DNA of 12,497 nucleotides from Actinoplanes liguriensis. Its GTDB lineage: Bacteria > Actinomycetota > Actinomycetes > Mycobacteriales > Micromonosporaceae. Positions within the stretch are counted from its first letter, which is position 1; each line of letters opens with the position of its first letter. The notes beneath the pieces are model-generated. The model worked only from the letters and a program-made list of their open reading frames with translations, had not been told where the DNA came from and ran no database searches. Made by a program: the position numbers and the translations under genes. This document shows positions 1-7,162 of this stretch, piece by piece. The DNA is taken from assembly GCA_000715855.1 (NCBI GenBank), contig KL571224.1, forward strand, positions 16,638 to 29,134, given 5' to 3'.

Positions 1-19
1 AGATGTGTATAAGAGACAG
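1..19 (+). other. Residual Tn5/Nextera mosaic-end adapter (not genomic)
   Basis: The first 19 bases read AGATGTGTATAAGAGACAG, identical to the Tn5 transposase mosaic end used in Nextera tagmentation libraries. Genomic sequence starts at base 20, in the middle of the cca gene. Translation through the adapter adds a false Val-Tyr-Lys-Arg-Gln to the protein and supplies a false GTG start at base 5. The opposite end of the window shows no adapter. Confidence 0.97.
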
Positions 20-1072
20 CGCCGCGACTTCACGATCAACGCGATGGCGGTGTCGCTGCCCGGGCACGAGTTCACCGACCCGTTCGGGGGGCTGGCGGAC
101 CTGGCCGCGCAGGTGATCCGGACCCCGGCCACCCCGCAGGCGTCGTTCGGCGATGATCCACTTCGGATGCTGCGTGCCGCCCGGTTCGCGGCGAAGCTCG
201 GCTTCACTGTGGACGATTCGGTCATCGCGGCGATGCGGGACATGGCGCCCGATCTCGACCGGATCACCGCGGAACGGATCCGGGACGAGTTCACCAAGCT
301 GCTCTGCTCCGCCGACCCGATCGCCGGTCTGCGGCTGCTGGTCGACACCGGGCTGGCCGACCGCTTCCTGCCGGAACTGGCCGGGCTGAAGCTGGAGATC
401 GACGAGCACGCCCAGCACAAGGACGTCTACGAGCACACGCTGATCGTGGTGATGAACGCGATGCGGCTCGAGGGCGACGACGGCCCCGACTTCGTGCTGC
501 GGATGGCCGCGCTGATGCACGACGTCGGCAAGCCGGCCACCAAGGCGGTCGGCCGTGACGGGCGGGTCAGCTTCCACCACCACGAGGTGGTCGGCGCGCG
601 GCTCACCAAGCAGCGGATGAAGGCCATGAAGTACCCGAAGGACGTCATCGCCGACGTGGTCGGGCTGGTCGCGCTGCACCTGCGGTTCTACGGGTACGGC
701 CGGGGCGAGTGGACCGACTCCGCGGTGCGCCGCTACGTCACCGACGCCGGCCCGCTGCTGTCCCGCCTGCACAAGCTGACCCGGTCCGACGTCACCACCC
801 GCAACCGGCGCAAGGCGGCCGCCCTGGCCACCGACTACGACGCCCTCGAGGATCGGATCGCCCGGATCGCCGCCGAGGAGGACCTCGCCAAGGTCCGCCC
901 CGACCTGGACGGCAACGCGATCATGGAGCTGCTCGGCGTGCCGCCGGGCCCGATCGTCGGCCACGCCTGGCGGTACCTGAAGGAGCTGCGTCTCGACCGC
1001 GGGCCGCTGGACCGGGACGAGGCCGAGGCGGAGCTCTTCAAGTGGGCCCGCGAGCAGGGCCACATCGCCTAG
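20..1072 (+). CDS. cca: CCA-adding tRNA nucleotidyltransferase, 5'-truncated
   Basis: This enzyme adds or repairs the 3'-terminal CCA of tRNAs in the cytoplasm, using CTP and ATP. The 350 visible residues open directly on the class II nucleotidyltransferase signature RRDFTINAMA. The 'DPFGGLADL' segment and the ERIRDEF helix of the neck/RNA-binding region follow, then an HD-type domain with LMHDVGKP (His167-Asp168 counted from base 20) and the actinobacterial-style KDVYEHTL segment. The N-terminal GS and DxD metal-binding motifs that precede RRDFT are missing, so perhaps 110-130 residues lie beyond the contig end. The break is an assembly edge, not a pseudogene. The GTG at base 5 lies in adapter sequence and is not a start. 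The gene ends with TAG at 1070-1072, and 185 noncoding bases follow, so it is probably not cotranscribed with the next gene. Poly(A) polymerase shares the fold, but the HD domain and signature favour CCA addition. Confidence 0.93.
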   Translation, partial: RRDFTINAMAVSLPGHEFTDPFGGLADLAAQVIRTPATPQASFGDDPLRMLRAARFAAKLGFTVDDSVIAAMRDMAPDLDRITAERIRDEFTKLLCSADPIAGLRLLVDTGLADRFLPELAGLKLEIDEHAQHKDVYEHTLIVVMNAMRLEGDDGPDFVLRMAALMHDVGKPATKAVGRDGRVSFHHHEVVGARLTKQRMKAMKYPKDVIADVVGLVALHLRFYGYGRGEWTDSAVRRYVTDAGPLLSRLHKLTRSDVTTRNRRKAAALATDYDALEDRIARIAAEEDLAKVRPDLDGNAIMELLGVPPGPIVGHAWRYLKELRLDRGPLDRDEAEAELFKWAREQGHIA

Positions 1073-1213
1073 GGCAAGAGCCACGTCGCAGTGGGTGACC
1101 TCGATTTGCCATCCAATCGGGCACGCGTTCCGCAAGCACGCGAATTGCGCGAGTAAATGGCGATAACGGCACCGCCTGAACGGTGGATACGCCGGGCCTA
1201 CCAGCCTCCTAAC

Positions 1214-1231
1214 CTGCACTTCTGCGTGCAG
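1214..1231. promoter_or_regulatory. Inverted repeat upstream of the polysaccharide operon
   Basis: CTGCAC (1214-1219) and GTGCAG (1226-1231) are perfect 6-base inverted arms around TTCTGC. The site is 27 bases before the GTG start of the GT2 synthase, in the 185-base gap after cca. It could be an operator or a small leader hairpin. Elsewhere in this gap I see a 7-base direct repeat GCACGCG at 1121 and 1136 and no convincing -35/-10 pair. Function is inferred from position only. Confidence 0.35.
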
Positions 1232-1243
1232 ATGAGGTGGGTC

Positions 1244-1249
1244 GGGGGT
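1244..1249 (+). promoter_or_regulatory. Weak ribosome binding site of the GT2 synthase
   Basis: GGGGGT lies 8 bases before the GTG at 1258. It is the only purine-rich run at a suitable distance and supports that start. A better match, GAGGTGG near 1234-1240, is too far upstream to serve it. Confidence 0.4.
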
Positions 1250-1257
1250 AAAGCGGC

Positions 1258-2763
1258 GTGGCGGAAGAAGCGGTCGGCACCGCCGAGAAATTGCTCGGAA
1301 CCGGCCAGCGGACAGCGGGCGGAATTGTCCTGGCAGCACTCGGCTACGGATTGTTCGCCGTTCCGCGGCTGACCGTCACCGTGGTCGTCGCCGCGTGTGT
1401 CGCCTTCTACCTGATCTTCGCGTTGTTCAAGCTGGTCGTGACGACGGCCGGGCGCGGGCACCGGATGATCCTGACGACGGCGATGCGGTCGTCGCAGGAG
1501 CTCCCGCACTACGGGGTCCTGCTCCCGGTGCACCACGAGGCGAACATGCTGCGCCGGCTGGTGGCGCGGGTCGGCAGCCTGGACTACCCGCGCGAGAAGC
1601 TGCACGTCTACCTGCTGATCGAGCAGGACGACGAGGAGACCCTCGCCGCGGCCGCCGCGATCGGGTTGCGGGTGCACGGCGACGGCACGACCGCTCAGGG
1701 CCCGCTGGGTCACGTCGTGGTCGTGGTGATCCCGCCGGGCGGCCCGAAGACCAAGCCGAACGCGATGAACGTGGCGTTCCCGATGGTCGTCGCCGACGGC
1801 TGCCGCTACGTCACCGTCTACGACGCCGAGGACCGTCCCGACCCCGGGCAGTTGCTGCTGGCGGTGGCCACGTTCCGCCTCGCCCGCCGCGACGTCGTCT
1901 GCCTGCAGGCCGAGCTGGTCTTCTGGAACGACGACACCAACTGGGTGTCCGCTCTGTACTGGGTCGGGTACAAGGTCCACTTTCGGCACTTCCTGCCCGG
2001 GCTCGCGCGGCTCGGCCTTCCCGTCCCGCTGGGCGGCACCTCCAACCACTTCAAGGTCAGCGTGCTGCGGGAGGTCGCGCTCCCCGGCGGGCTGGTGTGG
2101 GATCCGCACAACCTCACCGAGGACGCCGATCTCGGCGCGCGCCTGGCGACCGCCGGCTACCGCGTCGACCTGCTCGCGTCGGTGACCCTGGAGGAGGCGC
2201 CGGTCTCCAGCCGCGTGGTGGACAAGCAGCAGCGGCGCTGGAAGGGCGGCTACCTGCAGACCGCGCTGGTGCACAGCCGCCGGCCGATCCGCACGGCCGC
2301 GCGAATGGGCGTACACCGATGGCTTGCCTTTCTTCTGATGACCTATGGCACACCGCTGACGTTCCTGCTGAACCCGCTCTTCCTCGGATTGACGGTCGCC
2401 TACTTCACGACCGGCTCGCCGCTGATCGTGGATCTCTTCCCGGCGCCGATCTACTACACGGCCACGACCCTGCTGGTGATCGGCAACTTCGGGATCGTGC
2501 TGGAGCTGATCCAGACGACGCTGGACGAGGCGCCCCGGACGCAGGGCCGCTTCCGGCTCCTGAAGTACATGTTCCTGGCCCAGGTGATGTGGCTGTGGAT
2601 GAGCGTCTCCACCTACATCGCGGTGTTCGAGCTGGTCACCGGCAGGCGCGGCTGGCACAAGACGCCGCACGGGCACGCCGAGTCCGACGACGAGCTCGAC
2701 GTCCTGATCCCGCAGCAGCGCCAGCCGCTCGGGACCGGTGCCGTCGTGCCGGGTGCGCCGTGA
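1258..2763 (+). CDS. Membrane processive GT2 glycosyltransferase (XagB/cellulose-synthase-like)
   Basis: This 501-residue inner-membrane protein probably polymerises a beta-linked polysaccharide from a nucleotide sugar on the cytoplasmic face and extrudes it. Two hydrophobic helices (about residues 21-62) precede a GT-A domain. That domain carries the signatures of processive GT2 enzymes: LLPVHHEA, EQDDEE (122-127), KPNAMN, DAED (189-192, the DxD-type metal site), GGTSNHFK, TED (287-289, catalytic base) and QQRRW (324-328, the QxxRW acceptor motif). Three or four C-terminal membrane segments follow (about 350-480). The pattern fits the CESA_like_2/XagB branch better than true BcsA, and no PilZ domain is visible. 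GTG 1258 is chosen for its spacing to GGGGGT and its position before the first helix. The TGA at 2761-2763 overlaps the GTG start of the lipoprotein gene. The sugar and linkage cannot be read from sequence. Confidence 0.88.
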   Translation: MAEEAVGTAEKLLGTGQRTAGGIVLAALGYGLFAVPRLTVTVVVAACVAFYLIFALFKLVVTTAGRGHRMILTTAMRSSQELPHYGVLLPVHHEANMLRRLVARVGSLDYPREKLHVYLLIEQDDEETLAAAAAIGLRVHGDGTTAQGPLGHVVVVVIPPGGPKTKPNAMNVAFPMVVADGCRYVTVYDAEDRPDPGQLLLAVATFRLARRDVVCLQAELVFWNDDTNWVSALYWVGYKVHFRHFLPGLARLGLPVPLGGTSNHFKVSVLREVALPGGLVWDPHNLTEDADLGARLATAGYRVDLLASVTLEEAPVSSRVVDKQQRRWKGGYLQTALVHSRRPIRTAARMGVHRWLAFLLMTYGTPLTFLLNPLFLGLTVAYFTTGSPLIVDLFPAPIYYTATTLLVIGNFGIVLELIQTTLDEAPRTQGRFRLLKYMFLAQVMWLWMSVSTYIAVFELVTGRRGWHKTPHGHAESDDELDVLIPQQRQPLGTGAVVPGAP

Positions 2764-3848
2764 TCCGGCGGGCAATCGCGGTCGCCCTGGTGGTGACCCA
2801 GTTGGCGGCCTGCGGCTCGCTCGCGCCGCACGTTCCGGCGAGCACGCCGCAGCCGAGCCCGGCCGTCTCGACGTCCGCTGCGGCATCGGTGAGCCCCCGG
2901 GGCACCCCGGCGGAGCTGGGCGTGCAGATCTACTGGCACGAGGTCAACCGGCCGGAGCAGGTGCTCGCCAACGCCGGCCGCCTGCTGGACTACGTCGCCG
3001 GGCTGGGCGCGAACAGTGTCGGCATCACCTTCCCGCTCTACACCGACGGTCAGAAGCCGACCCGGGTGTACGCGACGGCGGGCGTCACGCCAGCACCGGA
3101 GGACCTGAAAACGGTGATCACGCTGGCGCGGGCCCGGGGTCTGCGGGTGCTGCTCCGGCCGCTGATCGCCGAGGCGCACGTCAAGAAGGGCGGCGTCTGG
3201 CGCGGATCCATCAAGCCGCCGGACATCGACGGATGGTTCACGTCGTACGGGAAAGCCCTGAAGCCCTTCCTGGCCGTCGCGCAGGAGACGCATGCGGACT
3301 CCTTCGTCGTCGGATCCGAGCTGGATTCCCTGGTCAAGTACCAGGAGCAGTGGCGCACGACGGTCAGCGAGGCGGGCCGGACATTCACGGGCCGGCTGGT
3401 CTACGCCGACAACTGGGGTGGCTGGGCGACCGGCCGGCCCGGCGTTCCCGGCGTCGAGACCGGACTCGACGCGTACCCGCAGCTTCATCTCGCCGACTCG
3501 TCGACTGTCGCGCAGATCACCGCGGCCTGGGAGAAGTGGCTGGGGAAGCGCCCGCAGGATCTGGACCGGACCACCATCCAGGAGATCGGGATCGCCGCGA
3601 CCCCCGGCGCGTACCAGCTGCCGGCGAGCTGGCCGAGCGAGGGACAGGTCCTGACGCCGCAGATCCAGATCCGCTGGTTCGCCGGCGCCTGCGCGGCCGC
3701 GAAGGCGATGAACATGGCCGGCATCTACTTCTGGACGCTCGACGCCTGGGCCGACCCGGCGAACGCCGGTGGCTACAACGCCGGCTCGTTCATCGGCCGC
3801 GGCGACCGGGCGATCAAGGAGTGCTTCGCGTCCGGGTGGCCGAGCTGA
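2760..3848 (+). CDS. Lipoprotein glycoside hydrolase, GH113-like TIM barrel
   Basis: This 362-residue exported lipoprotein is predicted to cut a polysaccharide outside the membrane. The N-terminus MIRRAIAVALVVTQLAAC is a lipoprotein signal peptide with lipobox LAAC and lipidated Cys18. A Pro/Ser/Ala/Thr-rich spacer runs to about residue 48. The rest reads as a clan GH-A barrel of the GH113 type (family known for beta-1,4-mannanase): GVQIYWHE early, LRVLLRPLI, then VVGSELDSL with candidate acid/base Glu187, IQEIG with candidate nucleophile Glu275, and IYFWTLDAW near the end. Start GTG 2760 overlaps the TGA of the GT2 gene (GTGA) and puts the signal peptide exactly at the N-terminus. The stop overlaps the next ATG. 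Pairing with a processive synthase recalls BcsA with BcsZ: the hydrolase may trim or release the polymer. GH113 assignment is from motif memory, and another GH-A family is possible. Confidence 0.8.
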   Translation: MIRRAIAVALVVTQLAACGSLAPHVPASTPQPSPAVSTSAAASVSPRGTPAELGVQIYWHEVNRPEQVLANAGRLLDYVAGLGANSVGITFPLYTDGQKPTRVYATAGVTPAPEDLKTVITLARARGLRVLLRPLIAEAHVKKGGVWRGSIKPPDIDGWFTSYGKALKPFLAVAQETHADSFVVGSELDSLVKYQEQWRTTVSEAGRTFTGRLVYADNWGGWATGRPGVPGVETGLDAYPQLHLADSSTVAQITAAWEKWLGKRPQDLDRTTIQEIGIAATPGAYQLPASWPSEGQVLTPQIQIRWFAGACAAAKAMNMAGIYFWTLDAWADPANAGGYNAGSFIGRGDRAIKECFASGWPS

Positions 3849-5482
3849 TGACCACGATCCCGTCGAGCCGGCCCCGGGCCGACACGGTCGGCAGCCTGAC
3901 GCAGGAGATCCGGCTGCGGCACGTGATGCGCCTGCGCCGGCAGGACGACCCGCGGCGGGGCGGTGACCGCGGCGCGATGATCGTCGGGCTCGTCGCGAGC
4001 GTGCTGGCGGTCGCCGCGTGCACGTACTTCTACCGGACCGGTCACCTCCTCGGCTACCACGACACCTACTCTCACCTGGAGATCAGCCGGCGGATCCTGG
4101 TCGGCCGCACCACCGGCATCGCGCAGCTCGGCGCGATCTGGCTGCCGCTGCCGCACATCCTGCAGTCGCTCTTCGCGTGGAACACGACGCTTTACAGCAC
4201 CGGCCTGGCCGGCTCGATCGTCTCGATGGCGTCGTTCGTTGCCTGCGCGGTGCTGATCTACCGGATCATCCGGGTCTTCAGCCCGGATCGGGCGTCGCCC
4301 GGGTATGCCGGCGCGGCCGTCTTCATGCTCGGCGCGAACATGCTGCAGCACCAGTCGACGTCGATGGACGAGTTGCCGTTCTACGCGTTCGCGCTGGCCG
4401 CGGCGTACGGGCTGATCCGGTGGGCGGACACCGAGCGGCCGACGTTCCTGCTGCAGGCCTCGCTCGCGAGCATGCTCGCCATGCTCTGCCGTTACGAGGG
4501 CTGGTTCCTGGCCGGCATGCTGACCCTCACGGTTCCGGTGATCGCCCGGCGGATCGGCTGCTCCTGGCCCGACACCCGCGGCCTGACCGGCATGTTCGCC
4601 GCGTTCGGCCTGCTCACGTCGTCGTCCGGCTGGATGCTCTACAACTGGATGATCGCCGGCTCGCCACTGAACTTTCTCAACGGACCCCACTCCAGCGCCG
4701 ATCAGATGGCCCGCCGGACCACCGACGTCGAGACCGGAAACATCGGAAAGACCCTATTGGCGTACGGCAATGCGCTGCTCGCCGAGCACGGCCTCGTCGT
4801 GCTCGTCACGGCGGCGGTCGGCCTGGTCGTCTTCCTGCTCGGTGAGCGGTTGTCGGCCCGGTCGCTGCCGGTGCTCGTGCTCGGCGCGATCATGCCGTTC
4901 TTCCTCTGGACCATCTACCGTGGACAGGCCCCGATCGGTGTGCCGCCGGTCAACGAGTACCTGTTGAACGCACGGTTCGCCCTGGTCGGCGCGTTGCCGG
5001 CCGCGGTGCTGATCGGTTACCTGGTCGCCCGGCTGCCGAAGCGGGCGGTGCCGGCCGCGGCGCTGACCGTCATCGTCGGTATGGCCGGCCTCTCGATCAC
5101 CGCGTTCCGGCAGGACGGCCTGGTCAGCGTGCGTGAGGTGACCGAGGACCTGTCGGCGCAGCAGGACCAGGCGCGGGTCGCCGACTTCCTGCGCACAGGG
5201 ACCACCGGCCCGATCATGCTGGACCTCATCGGCAACGAGCGCGCCGCGTTCCCGGTGCTGGACCGGGTCATCTACGACGGTACGAAGATCGGCCGCGAGA
5301 ACATCTGGGAGCGGGCGCTGCGATCGCCGCGGTCGGTCGGCGCCCGGGTGGTGCTGATGCGCGGCTCCGGTGCGCGGGGTGCGGACGCGGTCTTCACCGC
5401 CCTGCACGGCACGGCCGGGATGGCCGGGTTCCAGGTCCGGTACGAGGCTGACGGGTACACCGTCTATCAGTTCTTGTCATAG
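3848..5482 (+). CDS. Polytopic membrane GT-C-type glycosyltransferase (GT39/ArnT-like)
   Basis: This 544-residue integral membrane protein probably transfers a sugar from a polyprenyl-phosphate donor on the outer face of the membrane. A basic cytoplasmic tail of 43 residues precedes the first helix (starting at Met44). The first extracytoplasmic loop carries YHDTYSHLEI with candidate catalytic Asp72, followed by the ARR-like SRRILVGRTTGIAQLGAIWLP stretch, here split by the membrane entry. Further conserved-looking pieces are SMDELPFY and LCRYEGWFL, and roughly ten hydrophobic segments follow one another. The C-terminal 120 residues are a soluble domain ending at Ser544. The ATG at 3848-3850 shares its A with the preceding TGA (TGATG), which implies translational coupling to the hydrolase. 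An internal ATG at 3977 (Met44) is an alternative start. Family identity (GT39, GT83 or an unclassified GT-C) is uncertain, but membrane glycosyltransferase is likely. Confidence 0.75.
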   Translation: MTTIPSSRPRADTVGSLTQEIRLRHVMRLRRQDDPRRGGDRGAMIVGLVASVLAVAACTYFYRTGHLLGYHDTYSHLEISRRILVGRTTGIAQLGAIWLPLPHILQSLFAWNTTLYSTGLAGSIVSMASFVACAVLIYRIIRVFSPDRASPGYAGAAVFMLGANMLQHQSTSMDELPFYAFALAAAYGLIRWADTERPTFLLQASLASMLAMLCRYEGWFLAGMLTLTVPVIARRIGCSWPDTRGLTGMFAAFGLLTSSSGWMLYNWMIAGSPLNFLNGPHSSADQMARRTTDVETGNIGKTLLAYGNALLAEHGLVVLVTAAVGLVVFLLGERLSARSLPVLVLGAIMPFFLWTIYRGQAPIGVPPVNEYLLNARFALVGALPAAVLIGYLVARLPKRAVPAAALTVIVGMAGLSITAFRQDGLVSVREVTEDLSAQQDQARVADFLRTGTTGPIMLDLIGNERAAFPVLDRVIYDGTKIGRENIWERALRSPRSVGARVVLMRGSGARGADAVFTALHGTAGMAGFQVRYEADGYTVYQFLS

Positions 5483-5503
5483 GGGCCGGGCACACTGGGT
5501 GGC

Positions 5504-5965
5504 ATGTTCGTCGTCGAGTCACCGATCGGTCCGCTCGGCGTCGTCGTCGAGGGCGACGTCGTGGTCGGGGTGCGCTTCGCCGCGCGCCCCGGAGCGGATG
5601 CGTCACATCCGGCATCCGATCAGCTCAGGCAATACTTTGCCGGTGAGCTCACCGATTTCACCGTGCCGGTGGAGCTGCGCGGCGGCTCCGACTTCGAGCG
5701 CGCGGTGTGGGGCGAGATCGCCAAGATCCCTTATGGAGAGATGCTCACCTACGGTGCGATCGCGAACGCCCTGGGTGATCCGGGCGCGGCCCGTGCGGTG
5801 GGCACGGCCTGCAACCACAATCCGGTGCCGGTGATCGTGCCGTGTCATCGGGTGGTCGGCGCCGGCGGGAAGATGGTCGGCTTCGGCGGCGGGCTGGAGC
5901 GCAAGCGTCAACTGCTGGAGCTGGAGGCCCGGGTCAGTCTCACTCGCGCCTGGGGTGAACCGTGA
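5504..5965 (+). CDS. ogt: Methylated-DNA--protein-cysteine S-methyltransferase
   Basis: This suicide DNA-repair protein moves alkyl groups from O6-alkylguanine onto its own cysteine. At 153 residues it has normal length for a single-domain Ogt. The diagnostic core is complete: IPYGEMLTYGAIA, then ARAVG with the likely Arg finger Arg97, NPVPVIVPCHRV with acceptor Cys114, and a C-terminal GGLERKRQLLELE helix. The N-terminal ferredoxin-like region (MFVVESPIGPLGV) is also typical. ATG 5504 follows the upstream TAG by 21 bases. The GGGTGG run is too close to be a strong Shine-Dalgarno, so readthrough or coupling from the polysaccharide operon is possible. No AraC-type activator domain is fused, unlike Ada. 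It converges on ino1 and ends about 50 bases before the bidirectional terminator. Confidence 0.95.
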   Translation: MFVVESPIGPLGVVVEGDVVVGVRFAARPGADASHPASDQLRQYFAGELTDFTVPVELRGGSDFERAVWGEIAKIPYGEMLTYGAIANALGDPGAARAVGTACNHNPVPVIVPCHRVVGAGGKMVGFGGGLERKRQLLELEARVSLTRAWGEP

Positions 5966-5970
5966 CGCGG

Positions 5971-5999
5971 CTCACGTCGTACCCCATAGGGGTTGTGAG
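5971..5999 (+). repeat. Nested inverted repeat just after ogt
   Basis: CTCAC (5971-5975) pairs with GTGAG (5995-5999), and inside it ACCCC (5981-5985) pairs with GGGGT (5989-5993) around ATA. The arms leave an unequal internal loop of 5 bases against 1. It begins 6 bases after the ogt stop and precedes the main terminator. It may be a transcript-end structure, and there is no U-run of its own. Confidence 0.4.
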
Positions 6000-6010
6000 G
6001 GTTTGAAAGG

Positions 6011-6043
6011 AAAAGGCCGGCCCTCAGTGAGAGCCGGCCTTTT
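6011..6043. terminator. Bidirectional intrinsic terminator between ogt and ino1
   Basis: AAAAGGCCGGC (6011-6021) and GCCGGCCTTTT (6033-6043) are perfect 11-base inverted arms, with CTC/GAG able to extend pairing into the loop. The hairpin ends in TTTT on the plus strand and, through the leading AAAA, also on the minus strand. It can therefore stop transcription of both convergent genes. Confidence 0.88.
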
Positions 6044-6059
6044 CAGGAGAAGCGACGCG

Positions 6060-7139
6060 TCAGCGCTCGACCTCGCCCTTGATGAAGCCCTCGACGGCGT
6101 TGTGCGCGTCGTGGTCGCTGTACTGCACGGGCGGGGACTTCATGAAGTAGGAGGACGCCGAGAGGATCGGGCCACCGATGCCGCGGTCCTTCGCGATCTT
6201 CGCGGCGCGAACCGCGTCGATGATCACGCCGGCCGAGTTCGGCGAGTCCCACACCTCGAGCTTGAGCTCGGCGTTCAGCGGGGTGTCACCGAAGGACCGG
6301 CCCTCGAGGCGGATGTACGCCCACTTGCGGTCGTCGAGCCACGGCACGTGGTCCGACGGGCCGATGTGCACGTCGCTCTTGATCATCTCGTGCGGGATCT
6401 GCGAGGTGACCGACTGGGTCTTCGAGATCTTCTTCGAGACCAGGCGGTTGCGCTCCAGCATGTTCATGAAGTCCATGTTGCCGCCGAAGTTGAGCTGGTA
6501 CGTGCGCAGCAGCTCGACACCGCGGTCTTCGAACAGCTTCGCCAGCGCGCGGTGCACGATCGTCGCGCCGACCTGGCTCTTGATGTCGTCGCCGACGATC
6601 GGGACACCGGCGTCCTCGAACTTCTTCGCCCAGACCGGGTCGGAGGCGATGAAGACCGGCAGCGCGTTCACGAAGGCGACGTTGGCGTCGATCGCGGCCT
6701 GCGCGTAGAACTTGTCGGCCTGCTCGGAGCCGACCGGCAGGTAGGAGACCAGAACGTCGACCTGGGCGTCCTTCAGAGCCTGGACGACGTCGACCGGCTC
6801 GGCCGAGGACTCCTCGATGATCTCGCGGTAGTACGTGCCCAGACCGTCGAAGGTCGGGCCGCGCTGCACGGTGACACCGGTCGGCGGCACGTCGGTCAGC
6901 TTGATCGTGTTGTTCTCGCTGGCGACGATCGCCTCGCTCAGGTCCATGCCGACCTTCTTGGCGTCCACATCGAACGCCGCGACGAACTTCACGTCGGATA
7001 CGTGGTAGTCGCCGAAGGTCACGTGCATGAGACCCGGAACGCGGTCGTTGGGGTCGGCGTTCTTGTAGTACTCCACGCCCTGCACGAGGGACGAGGCGCA
7101 GTTACCCACACCGACGATGGCGACGCGGACGGAACCCAT
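6060..7139 (-). CDS. ino1: Inositol-3-phosphate synthase
   Basis: This cytoplasmic, NAD-dependent enzyme converts glucose 6-phosphate to 1L-myo-inositol 3-phosphate. In actinobacteria the product feeds phosphatidylinositol and its mannosides, and mycothiol. The 359-residue protein has the usual length of the actinobacterial form. It shows an N-terminal Rossmann motif (VAIVGVGN, residues 6-13), [22 protein letters not shown] (182-193), LNFGGNMDF (216-224), SKTQSV and [13 protein letters not shown], all conserved in this family. I chose ATG 7139-7137 because a perfect AAGGAGG lies 8 bases before it. An in-frame ATG eight codons upstream (7163-7161) overlaps the padR stop as TGATG and could give a form extended by MNNKEANA. 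The gene follows padR in the same direction, forming a padR-ino1 operon, and ends at the bidirectional terminator. Confidence 0.96.
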   Translation of the reverse strand: MGSVRVAIVGVGNCASSLVQGVEYYKNADPNDRVPGLMHVTFGDYHVSDVKFVAAFDVDAKKVGMDLSEAIVASENNTIKLTDVPPTGVTVQRGPTFDGLGTYYREIIEESSAEPVDVVQALKDAQVDVLVSYLPVGSEQADKFYAQAAIDANVAFVNALPVFIASDPVWAKKFEDAGVPIVGDDIKSQVGATIVHRALAKLFEDRGVELLRTYQLNFGGNMDFMNMLERNRLVSKKISKTQSVTSQIPHEMIKSDVHIGPSDHVPWLDDRKWAYIRLEGRSFGDTPLNAELKLEVWDSPNSAGVIIDAVRAAKIAKDRGIGGPILSASSYFMKSPPVQYSDHDAHNAVEGFIKGEVER

Positions 7140-7147
7140 CGCGTTTG

Positions 7148-7154
7148 CCTCCTT
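7148..7154 (-). promoter_or_regulatory. Strong Shine-Dalgarno of ino1
   Basis: On the minus strand AAGGAGG is placed 8 bases before ATG 7139. It is the strongest ribosome binding site in the window and decides in favour of the downstream of two in-frame ATG codons. Confidence 0.85.
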
Positions 7155-7162
7155 GTTGTTCA

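Noticed and set aside
1131..1149. CGCAA-N9-TTGCG inverted repeat after cca as a terminator
   Set aside because: The stem is only five bases, the spacer is long and no T-run follows.
1198..2886. Long 562-residue open frame on the minus strand across the GT2 gene
   Set aside because: Its translation is rich in Arg, Gln, His, Pro and Gly without a recognisable domain, as expected opposite a high-GC gene. The plus strand carries clear GT2 motifs.
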